Positions 25,601 through 30,276 of a stretch of DNA of 64,000 bases are shown one piece after another. The notes beneath the pieces were generated by a model. The model did not search any database and was not told the DNA's origin. It saw only the letters and a list, made by a program, of their open reading frames with translations. The stretch spans positions 39,255,152 to 39,319,151 of the forward strand of contig NC_069132.1 in NCBI RefSeq assembly GCF_026914265.1, given 5' to 3'. The translations under genes were made by a program, and so were the position numbers. This stretch comes from Mya arenaria. Its lineage: Eukaryota; Mollusca; Bivalvia; Myida; Myidae. Every line of letters begins with the position of its first letter. Position 1 is the first letter of the stretch.

Positions 25601-27442
25601 TCGCCCAACTCTGTGTAAAAATGAAACAATGTAATATCATAAGATATGTTTCCCTATAGCTCAAATTTTAATTTAATGTAAAAAACAAACAACTCAATGT
25701 CGTACAAGCTCGACTCTTTGCACATGTACAAACAGAATTAAATTTAAAATTTCAACTCCCCAAACGCGGAAAAAAACAGTGTTATAAGCTTAAACAAGAT
25801 TATGTTATATTCTTACCAAGGTTTCCAGACTGAATGGTTGGCACCAAGTCTATCATGCTCAGTGCAGCCTTATACAGGCCAGCATAGTTCATGTTGGGGA
25901 ACACAGACAGACGAACACTATCCCTCTGCCTTGGACCGTAACTCTCAGCTGGGATGTTCGGAACATCCTTCAAGATACTACAATCATGAAAAGGTTGTTT
26001 TTTAGCTGTTTTTATGGCTTGTTTTAAGTCACGTTTCCAGTCCTAAAAGTATATGGTTTCCCAATTTGATTGAAACAGTTTGCAAGGAGTCTCTAAAACA
26101 AATGTTTCTCAAATTTGGTCAGAAACTGACCAATTTAGTGTCTTTTTCCTCTCACAGGCAGTTACATGTAGTTAATAGCAGGGCCTTTCCAACGCCATTC
26201 TAGCGCCCTGGCATGGGGGGGGGTCTAATCTTCAAAATCGGTATTGCCCGTGCACTTGAAAGTCTTATTGCATTATCATCAGGAGCCTGGTGCGATTGCA
26301 TTTTTGTTTAAGGCAGCAATAAATGGATAATCAATATCAATGCTTTTAAGCCATAAACTTATAGTAATTTACTCTTATTATTAATTTCATAGATTTACAT
26401 GCCAAAATTCCCAATTTGATGAGTTTGGGTCATCTTCCCATAATATTCAAAAAAATCTTGTAAAAGGTATTTGTTTGTTTTTTTAATCTTAATATCAAAA
26501 ATACTAATTTGATTAATTATTATAATCAATAAATGCATAAACTGTTGTTCCTATGAAACCTGAACAAAACTATTTATTTATGATGGCGCATCAAAGTTAA
26601 TACACTATACTAGTATATATATAAAAATATATAATAACATTATGTAATGATGATGACATCCTTCATAATACAATTACATGTAATTTAACTTATTTTCATA
26701 AAGTTTAAAGAAAAACGAAAGAAAGTACATACTTGAGAAGCCTTCCGGACAGGAATTTGAGGGTGCTGGCAATGTCAACACCAGTGGGCTGAGGATTAAG
26801 ATTGTTTGATACTCGGTAATGGTAGTCTCTAAGATTCCTTACTTTTGAAGTGACTGAAATATAAAATTAAATTAAAAGCTAGAATTACCTGTGAGTTTAA
26901 AATAATGGGGTGTTTTGTCTATCTTACAATGTCAAGTGTAGGTAACATTTAGGTAACATTGACAGCCTAAACTCATTGATATCGCTTGGCTTGATTTCCT
27001 TGTTGGCTCAAGTTTGATGTACATGTAAGTAAAGGACCTATTTACTTTTAGTCTATGTGCGCATTCCTGCTTGGCTTGATATTTGCTAGACTCAAAGTAT
27101 TTTGGCTGGTCTCTTTGATATTAGCAAACAGGTGTCGACTGTTGCATACATTTTTAATTAAGTTTTCAAGGATATAACTAATCACTTTGCAGATGTTTTT
27201 AAACAGTTCATTTATCTTTACGTTTGATTTGGTTAAAATGTTAAGAGGTCAATGTTCCTGTTTTTATGTTGTTGTTTTTAAGGGGACTTATTGACCTCAG
27301 GATAGGGGAAAAATACATAGTTTTTCAGGAGGTGAATGAAGGGACGAAAAAAAAACACTGCAAAAAAGTGCATTTTACATAAATATGAGCTATAGTCCCT
27401 TTAATCATAAAATTTACATGTTGCTGCTTCTGTTGTTGCCAT
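1..27442 (-). CDS. unc79: unc-79 homologue, NALCN channel-complex subunit (5' 23 exons, 3' end outside window)
   Basis: UNC79 is a very large HEAT/armadillo-like protein that, with UNC80, supports the NALCN sodium-leak channel at neuronal membranes. I assembled 23 exons on the minus strand, each bounded by AG/GT and each in a phase that fits its neighbours, giving about 985 in-frame codons from the ATG at 27442 to the left edge. The chain follows vertebrate UNC79 in order: SKIRYLQEYH-like start, PYTVASTLAIFPP-like block, a Cys/His-rich section with CxxC pairs (exons 7-9), FGIWFLVSLCTP-like block, EAIRTEVP block and the LLLHALSLPHGAD-like block. Vertebrate UNC79 is about 2600 residues, so roughly 40% is present. 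Intron 8 (about 6 kb) and intron 14 (about 4 kb) are the largest and are full of mobile elements. The identification rests on remembered family sequence, not a search, but many separate blocks agree. Confidence 0.93.
150..215 (-). pseudogene. degenerate copy of unc79 exon 23
   Basis: On the minus strand this reads FISENVVHNKIS then stop, against FMESENVIYNKTV in exon 23, with roughly 70% base agreement over about 50 nt. It has no acceptor and a stop codon, so it is a decayed partial duplication. Confidence 0.55.
751..908 (-). CDS. unc79: unc79 exon 22
   Basis: Acceptor CACTTTCAG, donor GTAGGT. Encodes LWIQLQAKSS, HVALECVPLLLHCLTLPTG and MLWKIVEENFSSDDWKERF, matching the vertebrate SLWRVV..VPLLLHALSLPHGADIFW..NFNSKDWKMRF. 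Confidence 0.96.
1305..1495 (+). mobile_element. tRNA-derived SINE, head truncated
   Basis: Box B-like GGTTTGATTCCCGGCC near 1333 followed by a body with GTGGTCACCAAGC, a CTCGGTTTCCCCCACAAC stretch and AAGACCACAC. The same body recurs at 2628-2745 and, inverted, at 14262-14432. It abuts the donor of unc79 exon 21. Confidence 0.65.
1498..1646 (-). CDS. unc79: unc79 exon 21
   Basis: Acceptor CCCACTCAG, donor GTATGA. Encodes ELGSLKDTDALHSLLNSMKY then LILHGECLNYSVNQYPDFLK, matching EEPDILFNMLNCLKILCLHGEC and HPQFL. It is the leftmost and only intact one of three tandem copies. Confidence 0.93.
1681..1775 (-). pseudogene. unc79 exon 21 copy A (stop codon)
   Basis: Near-perfect copy of the first half of exon 21: an acceptor-like ATACAG, then ELGSLKDTDALHSLLNSMKY and LILL, but the exon's CAC-GGA-GAA is CTC-TGA-GAA here, giving a stop. 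Separated from exon 21 by a short duplicated spacer. Confidence 0.75.
1798..1890 (-). pseudogene. unc79 exon 21 copy B
   Basis: Third, more diverged copy, reading SLKDTDALYSLINSIESLIL and QQECLNF. It has no obvious acceptor of its own at the front. Confidence 0.65.
2288..2391 (-). CDS. unc79: unc79 exon 20
   Basis: Acceptor TTTCTCCAG, donor GTATAC. Linker GESTHGGAAMELPDISYD then MTIHLQLFNVLLQ, parallel to LPVTLRLIYTIFQ. Confidence 0.85.
2628..2750 (+). mobile_element. diverged SINE body
   Basis: GTTTGTGATCACCAAGCC, TGTGGGCTTCCTCAAG, CACCACAACAATACCACAC align with the SINE body at 1305-1495. Lies in unc79 intron 19, 3' flank of exon 20. Confidence 0.45.
2913..3018 (-). CDS. unc79: unc79 exon 19
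   Basis: Acceptor CCTTACAG, donor GTAAGA. Starts VMQQFSPRDPCKIPNKE (vertebrate LLERLAPKEE) and continues into a low-conservation Ser-rich linker. Ends in phase 1. Confidence 0.85.
3602..3787 (-). CDS. unc79: unc79 exon 18
   Basis: Acceptor TTTACCAG, donor GTATAA. Encodes LELQDSPRHLGIYNDTSK and CPWDGTHSCETDQETVNC, matching MELQDDGITMGLEHSLSK and APWGGSHTCQKDEKAIEC. CxxC follows at NCPFCQ. Confidence 0.95.
3850..4015 (+). repeat. dispersed 'ggcaataactc' repeat
   Basis: AAGGGCAATAACTCTAC..GAAGTTTGAGGTTGATATCTC..ATGGAGAAAAA resembles the 320-640 stretch (GGCCATAACTC, GAGTTATGGCC). This kind of repeat is very common in bivalve introns. No coding content. Confidence 0.4.
4440..4721 (-). CDS. unc79: unc79 exon 17
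   Basis: Acceptor TGTTTCAG, donor GTAATG. Encodes LSGLEIIIPLHTLFSMLK, a Pro/Ser/Glu-rich disordered stretch, then MMLDLVLKQ (vertebrate LMFDLLLKQ). The linker is shorter than the RSPFRSPF-type linker of vertebrates. Confidence 0.93.
5190..5313 (-). CDS. unc79: unc79 exon 16
   Basis: Acceptor TCATTCCAG, donor GTTTGT. Encodes KAFDIDMCSLPFMLDKMYHF and FADPSAYVQEQALQWLQ, matching FDIELCPLPFSMEEMFGF and SSVQEQALLWLH. Confidence 0.95.
5345..5432 (-). pseudogene. partial copy of unc79 exon 16
   Basis: Plus-strand CACAAAGTGCTACATCTTG and CATGTCTATGTCAAATGC plus the acceptor TTACTGGAATGA repeat exon 16 and its acceptor at 5255-5325, with an internal deletion of about 20 nt. Confidence 0.7.
5688..5776 (-). 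CDS. unc79: unc79 exon 15
   Basis: Acceptor CTTTCAG, donor GTGGGT. Encodes IPYWMEAIRTEVP, matching MPEWLEAIRTEVP. Ends in phase 2. Confidence 0.94.
6200..6480 (-). mobile_element. tRNA-like SINE fragment(s)
   Basis: Minus strand shows a box A-like AGCTCAATGGTATAGCA near 6240, and 6330-6480 repeats the body of the SINE at 22720-22998 (AAACCCTAGC, AGACCTCT, TTTAACTTGCTTGGTGTAAAG). Confidence 0.5.
6567..6820 (-). repeat. two truncated tandem copies of the U2 3' half
   Basis: Two units of about 114 bp (near 6567-6681 and 6682-6795) each repeat the 3' domain of the neighbouring U2 gene: TGCAATACCAG, CCCGTGACGAGAGCGGAGCA and the 3' flank GATTGTTTATTTCTCCCC. They lack the 5' half (branch-point pairing region and Sm site). 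Confidence 0.9.
6820..7014 (-). ncRNA. U2 spliceosomal snRNA
   Basis: Full-length U2 read on the minus strand: 5' ATCGCTTCTCGGCCTTTTGG, the branch-point pairing region GTGTAGTATCTG, stem IIa AGCTTAATATCTGAT, an Sm-like GATTTTTGA and the terminal CAGTACCTCCGGGATCGGCC loop-IV domain. About 195 nt, normal for animal U2. The extra A in GATCAAAGTGTAG is usual outside vertebrates. A TATATATA run lies about 25 bp upstream of the 5' end. It lies in unc79 intron 14 in the host orientation, but snRNA genes normally have their own promoter. Confidence 0.95.
7015..7080 (-). promoter_or_regulatory. putative U2 proximal promoter
   Basis: Upstream of the U2 start on the minus strand there is TATATATA at about -25 and a block around -45 to -60 (GGTATCATGGTGTAAGC) in the place expected for a proximal sequence element. 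The PSE call is positional only. Confidence 0.4.
7100..8500. other. intron 14 sequence without a gene
   Basis: AT-rich intronic DNA. It contains a two-copy tandem repeat of about 88 bp (7468-7640) and a two-copy 31-bp repeat (7878-7945). No exon, RNA gene or recognisable transposon otherwise. Confidence 0.6.
7468..7640. repeat. two-copy tandem repeat
   Basis: GTTGAATAAACACTGGGTT and flanking GAGGAAT..ATT..CACCTG/TACCTG occur twice about 88 bp apart, diverged. A purely intronic duplication, useful as a background case for the exon-centred ones. Confidence 0.75.
8505..9762 (+). mobile_element. Tigger/pogo-like element with DNA-binding-domain remnant
   Basis: Terminal inverted repeats CAGTGCAACCTCGCTAAACC at the left and, inverted, CAGTGAAAACTCACTAAACC at the right, with TA on both sides (8503-8504, 9763-9764). 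Inside, 9173-9273 encodes MSQPPSKRRRIELSLEDKMN and LIRDSEK, and after a GT..AG segment 9379 onward encodes FSAEHFGIGKSTVGDIM: together the helix-turn-helix of pogo/CENP-B type transposases. The DDE catalytic domain is missing. Confidence 0.8.
9924..10011 (-). CDS. unc79: unc79 exon 14
   Basis: Acceptor GATTGCAG, donor GTGAGA. Encodes QIKEGLNCFFCLVPYDII, matching QLKEGLNRILCLIPYNVI. Partial tandem copies lie at 10079-10250. Confidence 0.93.
10079..10250 (-). pseudogene. partial copies of unc79 exon 14 and flank
   Basis: Plus-strand GAAGAAACAGTTCAAGCC and CTTGATCTGGGTGGTACGCG repeat exon 14 from about 9958; a third shorter copy begins near 10200 (GAAGAAACATTCCTTGG). Units of about 125 bp. The front part of the exon and its donor are not copied. 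Confidence 0.8.
10540..11489. mobile_element. non-autonomous DNA element, TIR CCGTATTTCCCC
   Basis: Starts CCGTATTTCCCCAACTATAA and ends GATGGGGAAATACGG, with TA on both sides (10538-10539, 11490-11491). Subterminal TATAAGACGACCCC and, inverted, AGGGGCCTGTCTTATAGG extend the inverted repeat. Interior AT-rich, no transposase ORF. Confidence 0.75.
11676..11779 (-). CDS. unc79: unc79 exon 13
   Basis: Acceptor CACTTCCAG, donor GTAAGT. Encodes YICKWLREVNKTHFEVI and VSCLLPHPVEYARVGGFW, matching FVTKWLKTV and CLLPKPMEFARVGGYW. Confidence 0.95.
12221..12258 (-). CDS. unc79: unc79 exon 12 (38 nt)
   Basis: Acceptor TTTTCAG, donor GTAAAA. Encodes NVGNALERLKPE, parallel to EVGSLVEKLKPQ. Very short, but both phases fit. 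Confidence 0.88.
12484..12660 (-). repeat. 31-bp tandem array of the exon 11 donor region
   Basis: On the minus strand five units of GATGATG-GTAGGTGTTTTAAG-type sequence follow the real exon 11 donor (CTGATG-GTATGTGTTTTAA). Each unit carries a donor-like GTAGGTG. Units nearly identical, an older diverged one near 12470-12510. Not a CRISPR: no spacers. Confidence 0.85.
12676..12742 (-). CDS. unc79: unc79 exon 11 (67 nt)
   Basis: Acceptor TGTTACCAG, donor GTATGT. Encodes LLGMLFQWFDATAYLPD, parallel to LVAMVFQWFHSTAYMMD. Its donor is followed by five near-copies of the donor region. Confidence 0.92.
12900..13240 (-). pseudogene. degenerate copy of unc79 exon 10, split by an insertion
   Basis: 12905-12975 copies the exon 10 donor end (TATCCTCCCTGGGCATACAAG against TATCCTCCCTGGGTGTACACAG); 13184-13240 resumes exactly where the first part stops (GCCATATTCTGAAGCGA against GCCATATTCCGTAGCGA). 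The 210 bp between contains the TTACGTCAAATCCTGGATCC repeat also seen at 45225-45290 and 45910-45970. Confidence 0.7.
13304..13490 (-). CDS. unc79: unc79 exon 10
   Basis: Acceptor CTCCACCAG, donor GTGAGT. Contains ESKRMVEMGEEHRHRHGDDD, an acidic/His-rich linker, then LSRYGIWLLVELCTPRED, matching LLSQFGIWFLVSLCTPSE. A split degenerate copy lies at 12900-13240. Confidence 0.95.
14262..14432 (-). mobile_element. tRNA-derived SINE
   Basis: Minus strand shows box A-like TAGCACAGTGGTTAGCAC, box B-like GGTTCAATTCCCGGCC, then GTGGTCACCAAGCC and an end with AAGACCACAC. Same family as 1305-1495. Confidence 0.75.
14574..14791 (-). CDS. unc79: unc79 exon 9
   Basis: Acceptor AATTTCCAG, donor GTATGT. Contains CFSIECASQNGNRPIRYC followed by ATC, then HHSIGPIWSC, matching the CFSAGC..GNRPVRYCKRC block. 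Second CxxC pair of the Cys/His-rich section. Ends in phase 2. Confidence 0.94.
15567..17463. mobile_element. DNA element copy 1 with nested Harbinger-type MITE
   Basis: Terminal inverted repeats CCACAACAAATTGATCATTT at the left and its inverse at the right. About 1.9 kb. Shares most of its length with 18798-20335. Contains the MITE 16407-16659. No convincing transposase; its ORFs are short. Confidence 0.8.
16407..16659. mobile_element. Harbinger-type MITE (TGCACCAGTCAATTGTA family)
   Basis: TIRs TGCACCAGTCAATTGTA and inverse, TAA duplicated on both sides (16404-16406, 16660-16662). GC-rich interior with AAAACACGGCCCATTTCCCC. TWA target duplication is the rule for PIF/Harbinger elements. Confidence 0.85.
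17868..18015. mobile_element. foldback MITE
   Basis: GTTTATTTCAGTGTAAG, ATTTTATTTCATGAGTG and ATAGAAAAAC on the left are repeated inverted on the right (ending CTTACACTGAAATAAAC), leaving a short loop around 17930-17950. Confidence 0.75.
18798..20335. mobile_element. DNA element copy 2 with nested shortened MITE
   Basis: Starts GGCCACAACAAATTGATC and ends GATCAATTTGTTGTGGCC with TAA on both sides (18795-18797, 20336-20338). Same family as 15567-17463 but lacks about 270 bp near 19125. The nested MITE sits at the same internal place. Confidence 0.85.
19501..19642. mobile_element. shortened Harbinger-type MITE with poly-G core
   Basis: TIRs as in 16407-16659, TAA on both sides (19498-19500, 19643-19645). 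The interior is reduced to a G run of about 43 bases at 19578-19620, whose length in the assembly is doubtful. Confidence 0.8.
20946..21098 (-). CDS. unc79: unc79 exon 8
   Basis: Acceptor CTTTTTCAG, donor GTATGG. Contains KPPPLYLCSDCAE and DHSDYMMEILLP, matching the vertebrate KPPPLYLCEEC and DHSEWLIDVLLP. The CxxC pair together with one in exon 9 suggests metal binding (inference). Two partial copies of its first part follow at 21139-21350. Confidence 0.95.
21139..21350 (-). pseudogene. two partial copies of unc79 exon 8 with acceptor
   Basis: Plus-strand GGCACAGTCGCTACACAAGT and GCTTCTCTCGGGATTGGAT, then the acceptor AAACACATCTGAAAAAGGG, occur at 21141-21222 and 21255-21335 as in exon 8 (21030-21110). 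Units about 115 bp. Both lack the 3' half of the exon and its donor. Confidence 0.9.
21405..21550. mobile_element. right half of TTAA foldback MITE
   Basis: AAATCTACGATCTGATTTTT, CTCTTTCCAAGACAAAAT and CTGTGAGAGTGCAGCTTTAA match the right half of the element at 62726-63081. Confidence 0.7.
22265..22329 (-). CDS. unc79: unc79 exon 7 (65 nt)
   Basis: Acceptor CTTTTAG, donor GTAACA. Encodes WPPVLCQREGCVNTGKCQA; with the split codon from exon 6 this reads YSAWPPVLC, parallel to YTAWNPIHCQ in vertebrates. It carries Cys residues of the Cys/His-rich section. Confidence 0.88.
22720..22998 (-). mobile_element. tRNA-derived SINE, second family
   Basis: Minus strand starts with box A-like TAGCTCAGTGGTAGAGCA and box B-like GGTCACTGGTTTAAATTCC, then a body ending GAGCTAGGGTTTCGCATCC. 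Body copies also at 6330-6480 and 39560-39700. Lies just after the donor of unc79 exon 6. Confidence 0.85.
23022..23207 (-). CDS. unc79: unc79 exon 6
   Basis: Acceptor ATTACAG, donor GTAGGT. Contains EILECFMSLKKD, IVAYGPPSARAPA and LLFYYWPQL, matching the UNC79 VIAYGPSQ..FHYWPNL block. A tRNA-derived SINE begins within 30 nt of the donor, so an open frame runs on into the SINE but is not coding there. Confidence 0.95.
23874..23960 (-). CDS. unc79: unc79 exon 5
   Basis: Acceptor TGTTTCAG, donor GTAAGT. Encodes ASESAAAIITMVFQHTDNG. The donor two bases further on was chosen because it alone keeps frame into exon 6 (TDNG-S-YHSEILEC). Confidence 0.9.
24905..25358. mobile_element. foldback element (CACGTGGTATACA family)
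   Basis: The left end GTGTGTATAC..CATAAATGCTACATCGGAAGG and right end CCTTCCAACATAGCATTTATG..GGTATACA are inverse; GCTTCGAATGAAGACTT is inverted as well. A second copy is at 61988-62470. Confidence 0.8.
25440..25610 (-). CDS. unc79: unc79 exon 4
   Basis: Acceptor TTTACACAG, donor GTTAGT. Contains PYTVASTLAIFPPTLHKD and LLPMTLG, one of the most conserved UNC79 stretches. Ends in phase 1. Confidence 0.95.
25817..25977 (-). CDS. unc79: unc79 exon 3
   Basis: Acceptor ATTGTAG, donor GTAAGA. Contains ILKDVP and YAGLYKAALSMIDLVP, matching the YxGLYxxLxxxLDLVP block of UNC79. Ends in phase 1. Confidence 0.92.
26733..26853 (-). CDS. unc79: unc79 exon 2
   Basis: Acceptor TATATTTCAG, donor GTATGT. 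Contains SKVRNLRDYHYRV and GVDIASTLKFLSGRLL, matching the conserved UNC79 N-terminus. Ends in phase 2. Confidence 0.93.
26985..27130. mobile_element. decayed CAGTCGAACCCC-type MITE
   Basis: CTTGGCTTGATTTCC, GTTGGCTCAAG, CTTGGCTTGATATTTGC and GTCTCTTTGATATT resemble the 50633-50798 element, heavily mutated. Confidence 0.4.
27418..27442 (-). CDS. unc79: unc79 exon 1, coding part
   Basis: 25 coding nt, MATTEAAT plus one base, then donor GTAAAT. Joining to exon 2 gives MATTEAATFTSKVRNL, parallel to the vertebrate start (M, six or so residues, F-x-SK-[IV]-R). This fixes the start codon. The 5'UTR continues upstream for an unknown distance; an out-of-frame ATG lies about 40 nt upstream of the start. 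Confidence 0.8.
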
Positions 27443-28393
27443 ATTCTCTGACCCACAGTTCTGCTGTCTCCGGTTTCATAAATCTTCCTCATCAACTAAG
27501 TCAATGTAGCTCTGTCGCACATACATGTACAGGCTGAAAAAATATATATACATCGATACACACCTGTCTTACTTGATAAATATTCACGTGCATTTAAACA
27601 TAATCTTTTTTTACTTATGTTCATTTCTTACACTCAGATTTACATTATAACAAATACTTGTATGTTGAGAATGATTTTTAATGATTTTTGACATGGCAAA
27701 TCTCTCCCTACATTGTGTAATTGTAATCATGAAAATTACATCAATTCATTTATTATTATACCATTTGTATATAACTTTAACATAATAATGAGAAGGTAAT
27801 ACTCGCATAGTACAAGTGGTTTTTAAAAACGAAAAAAATATAAGATACATGTAAACCTGTGGGTGCATCAAGTTTTCTGTATAAGTGTAACAATATCTGT
27901 TTAGACTGCAGCACAGATGCTTGACACAAACTTTTTTTAATGTTCTATATGGGCTATATACTATAATTAGATCAAGCACCTGTGCCGTGGATTGCAGTTG
28001 ATTTGAGAAAATGATATAATTAATAATTAATACTACTCTGGTCTTATTGCATGCTATTCTATATCACCAACTATTTAATATGCATTTATTCATTCAAAAT
28101 CTCTTCAAAATCTAAGTTTTTACGTTGATAGGTCTTCCAAAACAGAAGTGCGATCATCAACAACACAAAATCCTACCATCTTCAGCATCAGCAACTAATT
28201 GGGTCATTCTTATTTTGGTAGCAGGTGAAATGATTTGTCAAAACTCAACAAGTTAAGCAGTGAGGGTATTTCTTCCAAACGGAACTTTTTCAATATATTT
28301 AATTAATCAGCATATCTATTGTGATCTTTGTATGCAAAATAATTATGTTACAATTGATTGATTTGCCGTCTGCATTAGCCCACATGACTGTAA
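27443..28393. promoter_or_regulatory. shared upstream region of unc79 and CCDC32
   Basis: The two start codons face away from each other across about 950 bp. It must hold the 5'UTR of unc79 and any promoter for CCDC32, and perhaps for unc79 too unless unc79 has a further 5' exon. No firm TATA or CpG-rich core is visible. Confidence 0.4.
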
Positions 28394-28619
28394 ATGGACT
28401 CGTCCACACAAGCGTCTTGTAATCGCGAATCGATCTGTGTCACAAGTATGGAGGAAAGCAAACTAAAAGATAAATTCAGCAATGAATTTGCTTCAACAAA
28501 AGCAAATAATGACCCATGGTCACCGCCGATACAAAATACACACATTGCCTTGTTACCGCAACCGAAAAAAGATCCATTGCGGGACATTAAAAGTCCAGAA
28601 ATCTACATCCAGTCCCTTG
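28394..28619 (+). CDS. CCDC32: CCDC32 exon 1
   Basis: MDSSTQASCNRES start; ends SPEIYIQSL plus one base at donor GTAAGA. A second in-frame ATG is at 28448; the first is preferred only because it is the first. Confidence 0.8.
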
Positions 28620-30242
28620 GTAAGACTTCGTACTCAATTTATTTCGTATAATTAAATTAATGATAAATGTCAGACGAGCATTTCTTCATTGTTTACTTTA
28701 TAAAGCCACAGGCGGCAGTTGCGTTGACATGACCAACTCTATGACCACACTCCCTCCATGAAAAATAGTAGAGTTTTTTTTCAAGACCAAAATCTATATA
28801 TTTTTTCCCCCAAAATTATCAAGTGTCCGCAGAGTTTTGCGGTGTTAAACCCCTCCAAGGAACGCCACGTTTGTAATTTTGGTCGACTGATCACCCTCTG
28901 AGGGCTTTAAATTCAAACTCTGAGGAAGGACAGTTGATAAATTGATTCATTGTGTTGACCCCGATAGCAAATCTGCGGTGGAAAACTCTTTGAGTGTACT
29001 GTTGTCAAATTTTAGATTGAGAGCCAGTTATATATTATAAAAGGTTTATGTCAAAACACTGCCTGTTCAGTTTAATAAGTTCTTCTCCACTGATAGTAAA
29101 GCTCTCCTTAAAGTGACACTCTTATTCGAAATCAATACATACACATGCATACAAAAATATATTTTGAGTAATAAACCTTTAACTTAAAGCTTATGACTAA
29201 ATAATGCATTTATTGAAAATATTAATTACTGATAACAAGATTGTAACCGTGTATTTAATAGCTGAAAATGCAAAAAAATATTAAATGATTGGTGAGTGCT
29301 AAATGATTTATGGTGATCTACTATCATCTCATTAGGTAGGAATTCCGGATTTAAGGCCTCACGGATCGATTTTAAGATATATGTCAATCCGTTGAGTTTT
29401 TTCTAGGGAGGGAGGGGTACAGGGAGCGATTCGAGCTATGTTCGAACAATATGGGTACGAAAGGTGAGTTTTCCAGAAGTGTAAAGCCGGAAATTAATGA
29501 ACCTATTTACGTCTTGCCAATCGAGCTATATGATTGGTTAAGATAGCGTCGGGTGATTACGGAAATTACCGATCGGACTAGAAAACAGTATCCAGATGGT
29601 TCGTATCCGGATATGACAGACGACGAAGATTAATAAATGAAGATTAATAAACGAGTATTGGAAAAACACGACCACCACCAACTTCTAAAAACATTGATTC
29701 ATCGATTTAAAGGTATATTTGCTATTTAGTTTTAAGAGAAATTCCCGGAAGGTTACTTTTAAAGTTAATAGAATGTGTTAAAACTGAGAATGGCTTTTTG
29801 CGCATGTAGCAATATTTCGGACATCCCGATTCAGATTTTGTTATAATAAACGATTTTTATTTTACAAATTTTATTTGGCCGATTGAAGTCAAGATGTGAA
29901 CCGTTTCTTTATTGTTCTCATAATGTTTAAAGCATTGTTCTTAATAAGAAGTGGCTGTTGACCATAATGGAAGGTTCAAATGAAAATCACTATCCCCACC
30001 CCTGACACATTCAAGGTGGCTGTAACAACCATTAAGCATTAGATAAGTGAGCAGTGTTTTTATCCTTTTACCAGTTCACCAATCACTTTTTTATCATGTT
30101 ACCTAAATTGTGTTCTCTTTTATACCCTAGTTCTCACTCTTCTGATGTGATTTGCCTCATCAGTGTTTTATTTTTTTCACTAACAAGCTGGCGCGCACCG
30201 TTCATGTCAGTAACACTCGGAAGAGGTGTTGCCATTAAACAG

Positions 30243-30276
<34 letters not shown>

